Program-made: the position numbers and the translations under genes | The notes under the pieces: model-generated | Told to the model about the DNA's origin: nothing | The model's input: the letters and a program-made list of their open reading frames with translations, nothing else | Database searches by the model: none | Shown here: in pieces, positions 26,959 to 35,573 of the stretch | How the letters are laid out: each line of letters starts with the position of its first letter | How positions within the stretch are numbered: the first letter of the stretch is position 1 | From: Flavihumibacter profundi | Lineage (GTDB): Bacteria; Bacteroidota; Bacteroidia; Chitinophagales; Chitinophagaceae | DNA length: 64,000 nt | Assembly: GCF_020076305.1 (NCBI RefSeq) | Contig: NZ_JAIQXE010000001.1 | Location: 868,001-932,000, forward strand | Direction of reading: 5' to 3'

Positions 26959-27969
26959 ATGAAATTGCTTTTTAAAATCCTTATATGGATTGCCGGAATA
27001 ATAGGGATATTCCTTTTGATTGGCGCGTTCCTGCCAGGATCAGCCAATGTTTCCCGGTCAATTACCATCAAAGCGCCGGCAACTTCCGTCTATGGCATTT
27101 TGAATGACCTGAAAACCTATAATGCCTGGATGCCCTGGAACCAAAAAGATTCGGCAATGAAAGTGGAATGGGGACCCCAAACCTCCGGTACAGGTGCCTG
27201 GTATTCCTGGCAAAGTTCAAAGGTTGGTACAGGCAAGATTACTATTGTTGAATCAGTTCCAGATAAACTGGTGACCACCAGCCTTGCTTTCGGTGGGTTT
27301 GACCAACCGTCTGTTGCAGGTTGGGACCTTGTTGAATCGGGCGGGAATACTACCGTAACCTGGAAAATGACTGCCGAACTATCGCACAATCCCGTGAATC
27401 GTTGGTTTGGTTTATTCTTTGGAAAATTAATTGGCCCTGATTTCGAAAACGGACTCTCCCAGCTTAAGGAGAAAATCGAAAACGGTAGCCTGAAAGTCCA
27501 GGAACCCAAAGTGAGTTTTGAAAAAATGATGCGGCCTGCGATGCAGGTCCTTACTATTATGGATACCGCAAAAATTACCGGGGAAATAGGGCCAAAGCTG
27601 CAAAAGGCTTATGGCGAAATGGGACAACTTATGAAAAATGAAAAATTGTCTATGAGTGGTGCGCCGTTTGCCTGGTATTATACCGCGAATGAACCCTTTA
27701 TTCTGGAAGCGGCTGTCCCAGTAGATAAAGCGCCTGCTAATACAAGCGGCAGGGTCCATTTCAGGAAATTACCTGCCGGGAATGCTGTTGTGGCCCATTT
27801 TTTCGGTCCTTACGATAAAGTCTCTATTGCGTATACCCGTTTGGGTGAGTGGGTGAAGGCCAATAATTTAAAGGCCAGTAATCCACCTTATGAAGTGTAT
27901 GTGGATGACCCTACTACAAAAAAATCTATGTACGAGGTTCAAACAGATATTGTGCAGCCAGTCAATTAA
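26959..27969 (+). CDS. SRPBCC protein with C-terminal GyrI-like domain
   Basis: A 336-aa two-domain protein. A membrane anchor or signal helix (residues 1-26, KILIWIAGIIGIFLLIGAF) precedes an SRPBCC/START-like ligand-binding domain (about 30-170; PATSVYGILNDLKTYNAWMPW) and a GyrI-like effector-binding domain (about 195-336; FHFRKLPAGNAVVAHFFGPYD-type region). Such fusions probably bind small hydrophobic molecules; the ligand is unknown. I start at the ATG at 26959, not the GTG at 26941, because it opens the helix. Its stop shares bases with the convergent DUF2520 gene stop (TTAA). Confidence 0.85.
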   Translation: MKLLFKILIWIAGIIGIFLLIGAFLPGSANVSRSITIKAPATSVYGILNDLKTYNAWMPWNQKDSAMKVEWGPQTSGTGAWYSWQSSKVGTGKITIVESVPDKLVTTSLAFGGFDQPSVAGWDLVESGGNTTVTWKMTAELSHNPVNRWFGLFFGKLIGPDFENGLSQLKEKIENGSLKVQEPKVSFEKMMRPAMQVLTIMDTAKITGEIGPKLQKAYGEMGQLMKNEKLSMSGAPFAWYYTANEPFILEAAVPVDKAPANTSGRVHFRKLPAGNAVVAHFFGPYDKVSIAYTRLGEWVKANNLKASNPPYEVYVDDPTTKKSMYEVQTDIVQPVN

Positions 27970-28724
27970 GCCATTCGCTGGATTTCTTCACTCAGCATAC
28001 TATAGAGTTGTAACCAGTTTGGATGGTTTACAAGCAGTGCCTTATGCTTTTCCAGGGTATTTTGGTCTTTCCTGATTGCAGGTCCGGTTTGCCATTCCCA
28101 GGGGTCGTGAATGCTTATCCGCCCTGCTGTTTCTGCTATTAACGGTTTGAGTAACCGGAAGTCCAGTTCTTTTTCCAGGCAAATTTTAAAGGCTATGCTG
28201 TACAGCAGGTTTGGAAAATTATTTACCCACACCGCTGCAAGGTGCATTTGCAGTCTTTGTTCATCATTGCTTACCTGAAATGGAGAATGAATAGAACGGA
28301 CCAGTGTCTTTAGCTTCTTCAGGCCCCCTTCAGTATTCGCATCAATTAAAAATGGGACCTGACCGGTTGAAGGTGCTTGTCCCCGCAGGCTTTGCAAGGG
28401 ATACAAGACACCATATTGACCTGAAACAGGTTGCAAAACTTCTGCAGGCACGGCACCGGCAGTATGAACAATTAACTGGTCCTTCAACCGGATATGCTGT
28501 GAAATTCCTGTGATTGCTGAATCTGAAATGGCTACGACATACAGATCTGCTTCAGGGATCAGTTCCTTCCAGGAACAGGTATATGTGCTTTCCAGCTTGC
28601 CTGATAATTCCCTTGCAGAGGCTTCAGTCCTGCCGAAAACCTGAACTATCCTGTGTCCTGCCCTGGTGAATTGTTCACCAAGAACAGTTGCCACATTGCC
28701 TGTGCCGATCAGAATAATATTCAT
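27966..28724 (-). CDS. Rossmann-fold protein with DUF2520 domain
   Basis: A 252-aa protein with an NADP-binding N-terminal Rossmann fold (NIILIGTGNVATVLG, residues 2-16) and a helical C-terminal DUF2520 domain (HLAAVWVNNFPNLLYSIA, ETAGRISIHDPWEWQTGP). It looks like a 6-phosphogluconate-dehydrogenase-type reductase of unknown substrate. In many Bacteroidota this gene is next to KdsC, UbiA and Maf; here an fdx-iscX pair and one plus-strand gene intervene. It is divergent from the alpha/beta hydrolase with only 17 bases between the starts. Confidence 0.9.
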   Translation of the reverse strand: MNIILIGTGNVATVLGEQFTRAGHRIVQVFGRTEASARELSGKLESTYTCSWKELIPEADLYVVAISDSAITGISQHIRLKDQLIVHTAGAVPAEVLQPVSGQYGVLYPLQSLRGQAPSTGQVPFLIDANTEGGLKKLKTLVRSIHSPFQVSNDEQRLQMHLAAVWVNNFPNLLYSIAFKICLEKELDFRLLKPLIAETAGRISIHDPWEWQTGPAIRKDQNTLEKHKALLVNHPNWLQLYSMLSEEIQRMA

Positions 28725-28728
28725 GTTG

Positions 28729-28736
28729 TAGATTTG
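28729..28736 (+). promoter_or_regulatory. -7 element of the alpha/beta hydrolase gene (TAGATTTG)
   Basis: Exact TAnnTTTG match ending five bases before the ATG at 28742, which predicts a leaderless or almost leaderless transcript. Confidence 0.5.
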
Positions 28737-28741
28737 TAACT

Positions 28742-29584
28742 ATGAAATTAGCACAAAAGCTGGCGATCAATTACCTGCGGGCAAGATTGAATATTGTTGG
28801 CATGTTTTCCAAACGTAAAGCCGCTGAGCAGGCTTTTGAAATTTTCTGCACCCCATTACGCAGGTCAAAGAAAAAGGAAACTCCGGTTTTTGCAGAAGCA
28901 GAAAGGCATTTTGTTGAGGTTGATGGGCAAAGGGTGATTGTTTACCGCTGGAACAAAGCCGGACTGCGTAAAGTGATGATCCTGCATGGATTTGAATCTT
29001 CTGCATTGAATTTTGACCGGTACATCCACCCACTGATTAAAAAAGGGTATGAAGTGATCGCTGCAGATGCGCCTGCGCACGGTGCATCAGAAGGCCAGCA
29101 AATCAGTTTGCCGGTTTATGTGAAAACTATTGCAGCGGTATACGAGGAATTTGGTCCTATTGATAGTTTTATGGCACATTCCTTTGGCGGACTGGCTATT
29201 GTACATTTCCTGGAAAACATCTCCCATGATGATCATGTAAGGCTTGCACTTATAGCCCCTGCAACCGAAACAATTACAGCAATTGACAGCCTTTTTAAAA
29301 TCCTTCAGCTGGATGAAAAAGTCAGGGAAGAGTTTGAACTAATTGTTGTTGAAAAAGGCGGTGTGTCTGCTGCTCATTATTCTATTCCAAGAGCACTGGA
29401 CAGCATCCATGCAAAAATTTTATGGATCCATGATGAAGATGATGATATAACCCCCCTTAAAGACGTGAAACCCATTATTAAAAAGAATTTACCCAATATA
29501 GAGTTCATGATTACCCGGGAACTTGGTCATCGTAAAATATACCGTGACCCCAGGGTGGTAAAAAAAGTGGTTGATTTCCTTTAA
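28742..29584 (+). CDS. Alpha/beta hydrolase
   Basis: A 280-aa serine hydrolase. The nucleophile elbow is AHSFGGLA (Ser147), the oxyanion-hole region is ILHGFESSA (about 80-88), the acid lies in the DEDDDITP segment (about 231-238) and the catalytic His is probably His263 (ELGHRKIYRD). There is no signal peptide. The first 50 residues are basic and not part of the core fold. The substrate cannot be predicted. It is transcribed divergently from the DUF2520 gene and converges with pcm. Confidence 0.88.
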   Translation: MKLAQKLAINYLRARLNIVGMFSKRKAAEQAFEIFCTPLRRSKKKETPVFAEAERHFVEVDGQRVIVYRWNKAGLRKVMILHGFESSALNFDRYIHPLIKKGYEVIAADAPAHGASEGQQISLPVYVKTIAAVYEEFGPIDSFMAHSFGGLAIVHFLENISHDDHVRLALIAPATETITAIDSLFKILQLDEKVREEFELIVVEKGGVSAAHYSIPRALDSIHAKILWIHDEDDDITPLKDVKPIIKKNLPNIEFMITRELGHRKIYRDPRVVKKVVDFL

Positions 29585-29598
29585 TGTGTTTAACCGGG

Positions 29599-30258
29599 TT
29601 ATTGGCCATTTTTCCCTTCAAGCATCGGCACAAAGGAAAAATCGTCAAAAATCTCTTCCGAACAAGTCAGGTCGGCATTCCTGGTAAGTCGCATCATTTT
29701 CTGGACACTGCCTTCACCCAGGGGAATAATCATTTTACCACCGACTTTTAGCTGGCTGATTAGTTTTTCAGGTATATATGGTGCTGCAGCGGTAATAAGC
29801 ACTTTGTCGAATGGTCCGTAAGTTGGAAGTCCTTCAAATCCGTCACCATAAAAGAATTTGATCTTGGGGTATTTCTTCAGGTGGGCAAATTGCTTGTTTT
29901 GCTCAAATAAAGTTTTCTGGCGCTCAATAGTAAAAACCTGTGCGCCTATTTCTGCCAGAACACAAGCCTGGTAGGCACTTCCGGTGCCAATTTCCAATAC
30001 TTTGTCAAATGGCCTGATTTCCAGTAACTGGCTTTGGTAGGCAACTGTATAAGGTTGTGAAATGGTTTGTCCAACAGCTATTGGGAAGGCTTTGTCTTCG
30101 TAAGCCTTTTCGTCAAATGCAGAGTCCAGGAAATAATGCCTTGGTATCGTATTAATGGCTTCCAGCACCCTTTCATCGGTAATGCCCTTTTCCCGTAATA
30201 AATCAACCAGTTTTTTCCTTAATCCTTTGTGCCGGTAACTGTCTTCATATTTTCTCAT
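29599..30258 (-). CDS. pcm: Protein-L-isoaspartate O-methyltransferase
   Basis: Repairs damaged proteins by methylating isoaspartyl residues with SAM. From the ATG at 30258 (MRKYEDSYRHKG) it is 219 aa. Motifs are the PCMT substrate loop (DKAFPIAVGQTISQPYTVAY, about 59-78) and the SAM-binding VLEIGTGSAYQACVLAE. A second possible ATG lies two codons upstream (30264); any longer start would run through the palindrome at 30288-30316 and gives a Cys/Arg-rich leader untypical of the family. The gene follows the phosphomutase gene on the same strand, separated by that palindrome. Confidence 0.93.
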   Translation of the reverse strand: MRKYEDSYRHKGLRKKLVDLLREKGITDERVLEAINTIPRHYFLDSAFDEKAYEDKAFPIAVGQTISQPYTVAYQSQLLEIRPFDKVLEIGTGSAYQACVLAEIGAQVFTIERQKTLFEQNKQFAHLKKYPKIKFFYGDGFEGLPTYGPFDKVLITAAAPYIPEKLISQLKVGGKMIIPLGEGSVQKMMRLTRNADLTCSEEIFDDFSFVPMLEGKNGQ

Positions 30259-30287
30259 ACGCATCCGCAAGATAAGAAAACGGTAGG

Positions 30288-30316
30288 GTGTCTGGCACCT
30301 TTTAAGTGCCAGACAC
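30288..30316. repeat. REP-like palindrome GTGTCTGGCAC between pcm and phosphomutase
   Basis: GTGTCTGGCAC (30288-30298) and GTGCCAGACAC (30306-30316) form a perfect 11-bp inverted repeat around a 7-nt loop, seven bases downstream of the phosphomutase stop. On the minus strand no T run follows, so it is a poor intrinsic terminator. The core resembles short palindromes that I recall as dispersed REP-type elements in several phyla (recollection, unverified). Confidence 0.6.
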
Positions 30317-30322
30317 AAAAAA

Positions 30323-32047
30323 TCAAACCTTCAGGTCTGCAATTATTCCTTTAATCCGGTCATCCATTTCCTTTTGGACTGATTGGAATGCTGCAGCATT
30401 GGGCAATATCGTGTTTACACTGAAATAAAATTTAATCTTAGGTTCGGTACCACTGGGCCTTGCTGAAATCTTGCTGTCATCTTCAAGGATGAATTGCAAA
30501 ACATTGCTTTTGGGGAGGTCAATCGTCCACTCCTCGCCTGTTTGCAAATTGCGTCCCTTTTGTAATTCATAATCCAGCAGCATGGTTACTGCAGATCCGT
30601 TTAGGGTTTTTGGCGGATTTTTGCGGAATCCTTCCATCATTGCCGCGATTTGCTGCTGGCCATCCATTCCTTTTTTGGTAATGGAAATCAGGTGTTCCTT
30701 ATAATAGCCGTATTGTACGTATAAATCAATCAGCTTTTGGAAAAGGCTCCGGCCCTTTTCCTTTTCATATGCAGCCATTTCACATAACATAGCCACGGCG
30801 CTGATTGCATCTTTGTCCCTGATTTGTGAACCGATCATCAATCCATAGCTTTCTTCACCACCTACAACATAATTTTCCTTCCCTTCTTTTGCTTTGATGA
30901 GTTCTGCGATCCATTTGAAACCCGTCAGCACATTATAACAATTAATATCGTTCTGCCGGGCTATCTCATCAATAAGGTCTGTTGTTACAATAGTCTTCAC
31001 CACCATATCATTCTCCCGGGCCAGGCCCTTTGCCTTCCGGGCTTCAATCATATAGTTGAAGGCCAGTACTGCAGTCTGGTTTCCGTTCATTAACACCCAG
31101 TTCCCGTCATTATCTTTAACCCCGATGCCTACCCGATCGCTGTCGGGGTCGGTACCCAGTAAAATATCGGCATCAATTTCCTTTGCTTTTTTCAAACCGT
31201 ATGCCATTGCATCGGCCTCTTCAGGGTTTGGATATCCAACCGTAGGGAAATTACCATCCGGCACCATTTGTTCTTCAACAATGGAAACATTCGTAAACCC
31301 GAATCGTTTAAGGATCTCCGGTACCAGGGTTATCCCGGTTCCATGTATGGGTGTATATACAATCCGAAGGTCATGCTGCTTTGCAATAACATCAGGATAC
31401 ACACTCAAACCTTTTACCATGGTGAGGTATGCATCATCAATTTCCTTACCTACCAGTTTTATATTGGATTCGCCTCCTGTAAACCGGACATCGTCAACAC
31501 TGGCAATTTTTTCGACTTCTGCTATAACATTATTATCATGGGGGGGCACTAACTGGCCGCCATCATTCCAATATGCTTTATAGCCATTATATTCTTTCGG
31601 GTTATGCGATGCTGTACAGACAACCCCGGCATGGCAACCCAGGTGCCTGATGGTGAAACTCAATTCGGGCGTAGGCCGCAGCGCTTCAAAGAGAAAAACT
31701 TTAATACCATTCGCACCAAAAACATTTGCTGTTGTTTCGGCGAAGAAACGGCTATTGTTCCGGCTGTCATGTGCAATTGCAACTTTAATCTCTGCACCCG
31801 GGTAAGTTTTTTTCAGGTAATTGGCGAAACCCTGTGTAGCCATTCCCACGGTATATTTATTCATTCGGTTCGAACCAACGCCCATTATCCCACGCAAGCC
31901 ACCGGTTCCAAATTCAAGGTTGCGGTAAAATGAATCTGCCAGTTCAGTTGGATTATTTGCAGCTAATTGTTGTATGGCTTCTTTTGTTGCTGCATCATAA
32001 TTCCCATTCAGCCATTGGTTAACTTTCTCTTGAATCTTTGCATCCAT
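30323..32047 (-). CDS. Phosphoglucomutase/phosphomannomutase (phospho-sugar mutase)
   Basis: A 574-aa alpha-D-phosphohexomutase interconverting glucose-1- and glucose-6-phosphate (or the mannose equivalents). The phosphoserine loop is TASHNPKEYNG (Ser148), the metal loop is TDPDSDR (about residues 299-305), the sugar loop is GGEESYG and the phosphate-binding loop is RPSGTEPKIKFY near the C-terminus. It links the ROK kinase product to GlgC and thus to glycogen. Family members also act on phosphopentoses; glycogen context favours glucose. It is divergent from the DUF2279 gene. Confidence 0.94.
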   Translation of the reverse strand: MDAKIQEKVNQWLNGNYDAATKEAIQQLAANNPTELADSFYRNLEFGTGGLRGIMGVGSNRMNKYTVGMATQGFANYLKKTYPGAEIKVAIAHDSRNNSRFFAETTANVFGANGIKVFLFEALRPTPELSFTIRHLGCHAGVVCTASHNPKEYNGYKAYWNDGGQLVPPHDNNVIAEVEKIASVDDVRFTGGESNIKLVGKEIDDAYLTMVKGLSVYPDVIAKQHDLRIVYTPIHGTGITLVPEILKRFGFTNVSIVEEQMVPDGNFPTVGYPNPEEADAMAYGLKKAKEIDADILLGTDPDSDRVGIGVKDNDGNWVLMNGNQTAVLAFNYMIEARKAKGLARENDMVVKTIVTTDLIDEIARQNDINCYNVLTGFKWIAELIKAKEGKENYVVGGEESYGLMIGSQIRDKDAISAVAMLCEMAAYEKEKGRSLFQKLIDLYVQYGYYKEHLISITKKGMDGQQQIAAMMEGFRKNPPKTLNGSAVTMLLDYELQKGRNLQTGEEWTIDLPKSNVLQFILEDDSKISARPSGTEPKIKFYFSVNTILPNAAAFQSVQKEMDDRIKGIIADLKV

Positions 32048-32116
32048 ATTTTCAGGTTTAAATCTGGTTTGAAGATATACATTTTCAGTTTTGAATCCAC
32101 TTCTGCCTGCAAAACG

Positions 32117-32124
32117 TATTTTTG
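32117..32124 (+). promoter_or_regulatory. -7 element (TATTTTTG) of the DUF2279 gene
   Basis: Exact TAnnTTTG match, 22 bases before the GTG at 32147. It supports this GTG as the start, since upstream Met codons would lie before the promoter and inside the divergent mutase gene. Confidence 0.55.
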
Positions 32125-32146
32125 CCGGAAAGAAACCAATTCTGTA

Positions 32147-33118
32147 GTGCGCTTTACTTTTTTTTTCACCCCTTTTTTAATCTGCATCCTCCTTGGGTGT
32201 TTTATCATTAACCCGGTCCAGGCGCAAAGCCTGCAGACAAATAGCCAGACGGATTCCACAAAACCAGCTGCTAAACCCGACAAAAAAAGGATATGGCTGG
32301 TTGCCGGCGTACATGCTGCGGTATGGACCGGTACTTATATTGCCCTTAACAAGGCCTGGTATGCCGATTACCCTAAAGAAAAATTTCACTTTTTCAATGA
32401 TTTGAAGGAATGGAACCAGATGGATAAGGCAGGTCATATCTGGACTGCCTACCAGCTTGGCAGGTTATCGGGCTCTACCTGGCAATGGGCGGGATTACCC
32501 GAAAATAAAGCCATATGGCTGGGTGGCGCCAGTGCGCTGGCTTTCCAAAGCGTGATTGAAATCCAGGATGGGTTTTCTGCTGAATGGGGTTTTAGCTGGT
32601 GGGATATGGCTGCCAACCTTACCGGTGCCAGTGCTTATGTGGCGCAGCAACTAGGCTGGAAGGAACAACGCATTCAAATTAAGATGGGCTATTGGCCTTA
32701 TGATTACCCCGATGACCTCCTGTACCGGAGGGATGAATTATTCGGTTCCGGCAGCCTGGAAAGGATATTAAAAGATTATAACAGCCAGACCTATTGGATC
32801 AGTGGCAACCTGCATTCCCTGATTCCGGGAAGCAAAATCCCCAGGTGGTTGAACCTTTCACTGGGTTACAGCAGTGACCTTATGCTGGGTGCCGTGAATA
32901 ATACCTGGGAAGATTCGGAAGGCAATACTGTGGACAGGACAGATATCGCCCGTGTCCGCCGGTTTTACCTTTCTTTTGATGTGGACCTAACAAAGATCAA
33001 TACCCGCAGTAAATTCCTGCGGTCTGTATTTTATGCCCTTAACGCATTTAAAATTCCCGCTCCGGCACTTGAATTTAACTCAACAGGGAAATTCAGCTTT
33101 CACGCTATTCACCAATAA
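32147..33118 (+). CDS. DUF2279 family exported protein
   Basis: Predicted 323-aa protein of the DUF2279 family (lipoprotein or periplasmic, function unknown). The family core is visible: FFNDLKEWNQMDKAGHIWTAY, WLGGASALAFQSVIEIQDGFS and FSWWDMAANLTGA. I start at GTG 32147, giving a signal peptide VRFTFFFTPFLICILLGCF ending PVQAQ; no ATG lies between the mutase gene and this signal peptide, and a -7 element precedes the GTG. The conserved His and Asp residues around DKAGHIW suggest a membrane-surface enzyme such as a phosphatase-like fold (inference). The gene converges with the PRTase gene. Confidence 0.85.
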   Translation: MRFTFFFTPFLICILLGCFIINPVQAQSLQTNSQTDSTKPAAKPDKKRIWLVAGVHAAVWTGTYIALNKAWYADYPKEKFHFFNDLKEWNQMDKAGHIWTAYQLGRLSGSTWQWAGLPENKAIWLGGASALAFQSVIEIQDGFSAEWGFSWWDMAANLTGASAYVAQQLGWKEQRIQIKMGYWPYDYPDDLLYRRDELFGSGSLERILKDYNSQTYWISGNLHSLIPGSKIPRWLNLSLGYSSDLMLGAVNNTWEDSEGNTVDRTDIARVRRFYLSFDVDLTKINTRSKFLRSVFYALNAFKIPAPALEFNSTGKFSFHAIHQ

Positions 33119-33120
33119 GC

Positions 33121-33624
33121 TTATTCCATATAAGCGCCTGTAATCCGGTCTCCGTCTACTTCTACATAGATATGTTCCTGGAGGGTTGTAGCCATGCTGA
33201 TACCAACATAATCTGCTTTAACCGGGAAAGCCTTGTGCGTGCGTTCCACCAGCGTTAGTATCTGGATCATTTTCGGGTAACCTTCCAGGAATGGCTTAAG
33301 TGCATAGAGCAGTGTTTTACCACTATTGGTTACATCATCAACCAATATTATAATCCGGTCTGTAAAATCCATGACGCTATCCAGGTGAATCTCGCCCGGA
33401 TGCCTTTTATCCAGTGAAACTTCGATAATTTCTGTATTCAGGCCGGCAATGGTTTTTAGTTGGCCTGCCAGGATCCTGGCCATGACTACCCCATTGTCCC
33501 TTATGCCTGCTAATATAACCGGAGTCTTCTCACCCACTAATTCCTCGGCAATTTCATAGGCCATTCTTTCCAGCTTTTTTGCAGCTGTATTTTCATCCAG
33601 AATGTATTTTCGTTCTGTATTCAT
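33121..33624 (-). CDS. PyrR-like phosphoribosyltransferase
   Basis: A 167-aa type I phosphoribosyltransferase with the PRPP loop IILVDDVTNSGKT (about residues 86-98) and the PyrR-like hood segment VELVERTHKAFP-type region followed by ADYVGISMATTLQEH. PyrR proteins act as uracil phosphoribosyltransferases and, in some bacteria, as RNA-binding regulators of pyrimidine genes. A dihydroorotase-like gene is 9 kb away; no pyr attenuator was seen. I use the ATG at 33624 (MNTERKYILDENT), because an upstream Met gives a Cys-rich leader. It converges with DUF2279 (two bases between stops). Confidence 0.85.
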   Translation of the reverse strand: MNTERKYILDENTAAKKLERMAYEIAEELVGEKTPVILAGIRDNGVVMARILAGQLKTIAGLNTEIIEVSLDKRHPGEIHLDSVMDFTDRIIILVDDVTNSGKTLLYALKPFLEGYPKMIQILTLVERTHKAFPVKADYVGISMATTLQEHIYVEVDGDRITGAYME

Positions 33625-33707
33625 ACCCGATTTTAAAAGCGAAAAATTACAACAAAACATTGAGCCTTGCTGAAAACGCTTAATTTAGTCGGTACAATAC
33701 CCTCTCT

Positions 33708-35021
33708 ATGCATTACCTGCAACAAATTGCCTTTGTATTGTTAGCGGCTGTGGCTGTCTGGTTCTTCAGCAGGAAAATCAGCCAGGTGCGCAGGAATATC
33801 CTGCTGGGAAAGGATGAAGATTTTTCAGACCAACCCAATGCCCGCTGGAATAATGTATTGCTGCTGGCTTTTGGCCAGAAGAAAATGTTTAAGAATCCAT
33901 TGGTGGCCGTAATGCATTTTATCATCTATGCCGGGTTTATCATTATCAATGCAGAGGTCCTGGAAATTATCCTGGATGGCATTTTCGGAACACACCGGTT
34001 ATTTACCGGCCCGCTTGGCGGTTTTTATAATTTCCTGATCAACTGTTTTGAATGGCTTGCCCTGGGTGTTTTGGTTGTTTGTATAATATTCCTGGTTCGG
34101 CGTAATATCCTGAAATTAAAAAGGTTTATCAGCAGGGACCTCGATGGATGGCCCCGCAGTGATGCTAATTATATATTGCTGACAGAAATTATTTTGATGT
34201 CTTTGTTCCTTACTATGAATGCTGCCGATACTACTTTGCAGGCACGTGGGGTTGGTCATTTTGCTGAACATATTACAGGTGATTTTGCCGTGTCTTCCTG
34301 GTTAAAACCATTAATGTCCGGCTGGTCTGATGTGGCATTGATGTCCATTGAAAGGGTTTGCTGGTGGCTGCATATTGCCGGGATTTTTGCATTCCTGAAT
34401 TACCTTCCGTATTCAAAACACCTGCATATACTGCTGGCTTTTCCAAATGCCTACTATGCACGGTTATACCCGGAAGGTAAGATGCGGAACATGCCGGCCA
34501 TCCAGAATGAGGTATTGTATGCTATGCAACCTGAACTTGCCCCGTCGGAATCAGGTGAAACGCCATCATTCGGGGCAAAGGATGTAACAGACCTTAGCTG
34601 GCGCAATTTACTGGATGCCTATAGCTGTACGGAGTGCGGCAGGTGTACGGCTTCCTGTCCGGCCAATATCACTGGCAAATTATTATCACCACGCAAAATC
34701 ATGATGGGCACCCGCGACCGCCTTGAAGAAGTTGGGAAGAATATTAATACCAATGGAAGTTTCCAGCCAGATGGCAAATCATTACTGCATGATTATATCA
34801 GCGTAGAAGAACTTAGGGCCTGTACGACATGCAATGCCTGCGTGGAAGCATGCCCGGTAAGTATCAGCCCGCTTGAAATTATCCTTGAACTTCGCCGTTC
34901 ACTCGTGATGGAAGAAAGTAATTCCCCCCAGGAATGGAATTCCATGTTCAGTAATGTTGAAAATAATTTTGCCCCCTGGAAGTTTAGTCCGGATGAGCGT
35001 GATGCCTGGGTAACCCAATAA
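33708..35021 (+). CDS. Membrane-bound 4Fe-4S protein (HdrC/GlpC-like)
   Basis: A 437-aa redox protein with about five N-terminal transmembrane helices (residues 5-220) carrying conserved His pairs of a NarI/HdrE-like haem domain, then a cytoplasmic domain with two 4Fe-4S sites: CTECGRCTASCP (about 307-318) and CTTCNACVEACP (about 372-383). It is of the (Fe-S)-binding HdrC/GlpC type, moving electrons between quinones and a partner. The usual CCG-domain (HdrB-like) partner is expected downstream; here a DinB gene on the opposite strand follows after one base, so the partner is missing from this locus. Confidence 0.9.
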   Translation: MHYLQQIAFVLLAAVAVWFFSRKISQVRRNILLGKDEDFSDQPNARWNNVLLLAFGQKKMFKNPLVAVMHFIIYAGFIIINAEVLEIILDGIFGTHRLFTGPLGGFYNFLINCFEWLALGVLVVCIIFLVRRNILKLKRFISRDLDGWPRSDANYILLTEIILMSLFLTMNAADTTLQARGVGHFAEHITGDFAVSSWLKPLMSGWSDVALMSIERVCWWLHIAGIFAFLNYLPYSKHLHILLAFPNAYYARLYPEGKMRNMPAIQNEVLYAMQPELAPSESGETPSFGAKDVTDLSWRNLLDAYSCTECGRCTASCPANITGKLLSPRKIMMGTRDRLEEVGKNINTNGSFQPDGKSLLHDYISVEELRACTTCNACVEACPVSISPLEIILELRRSLVMEESNSPQEWNSMFSNVENNFAPWKFSPDERDAWVTQ

Positions 35022-35022
35022 T

Positions 35023-35517
35023 TTATTTTTCATCTGCCGATGGCCCGTAGAGGCCCGGAACCGCTACATTATTCATCCGCAGGTAAACGGACAATTGTCC
35101 GCGGTGGTGAATGATATGGTTAAAAACCATAGATCTCAGGACTGCTCCTTTAGGAAGGGTAAAGAAAACATGGCTGCCATTTTTCAGTGTCCAGTTGCGG
35201 CCTAATTCTTCATCTGTTACATTTTCCAGGGCTTCCAGGGCCTCCGCTTTTAGCTGGTCAAATAGACTAAGGATGTCTTCTGTATGATTAATCGGAGGAG
35301 TTTTAGGGTAATCAGCACTAAAGTCAAGTTCATCCTGCTTTATGGTGATGGTAGCCCATCTGGTCATTTCCGCAACATGAAGGGCAAGTCGTTTTAAAGT
35401 CATCGATTTCTCGTGCGGCTTCCAGTCAAAATGTTCCTGTGGCACCCGCTCCAACATTTTACGGGTATTCGCTGATTCCTGTTTAAATTCAGCTATCAAT
35501 GCGCTATTCATTGCCAT
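35023..35517 (-). CDS. DinB family protein
   Basis: A 164-aa four-helix-bundle DinB/DfsB-type protein. The metal-binding histidines are visible at ALHVAEM (about residue 47) and in HIIHHRGQLSVYLR (about 136-149). DinB proteins include thiol-transferases such as bacillithiol S-transferase-like enzymes; a bacilliredoxin gene is present at 62.9 kb, but no direct link is seen. The ATG at 35517 or 35511 are both possible. It has a TAATTTTG -7 element upstream. Confidence 0.88.
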   Translation of the reverse strand: MAMNSALIAEFKQESANTRKMLERVPQEHFDWKPHEKSMTLKRLALHVAEMTRWATITIKQDELDFSADYPKTPPINHTEDILSLFDQLKAEALEALENVTDEELGRNWTLKNGSHVFFTLPKGAVLRSMVFNHIIHHRGQLSVYLRMNNVAVPGLYGPSADEK

Positions 35518-35536
35518 TTCTTTTTTTTGAAAGCTA

Positions 35537-35544
35537 CAAAATTA
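35537..35544 (-). promoter_or_regulatory. -7 element of the DinB gene (TAATTTTG)
   Basis: Exact TAnnTTTG match on the minus strand, about 20 bases upstream of the DinB ATG. Confidence 0.5.
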
Positions 35545-35573
35545 TAGGGCAGATGTCCGGTAAATAAATTGTT

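Noticed and set aside
30264-30318. Longer start of pcm through the palindrome
   Set aside because: It would add a Cys/Arg-rich leader not seen in Pcm proteins and cross a REP-like palindrome.
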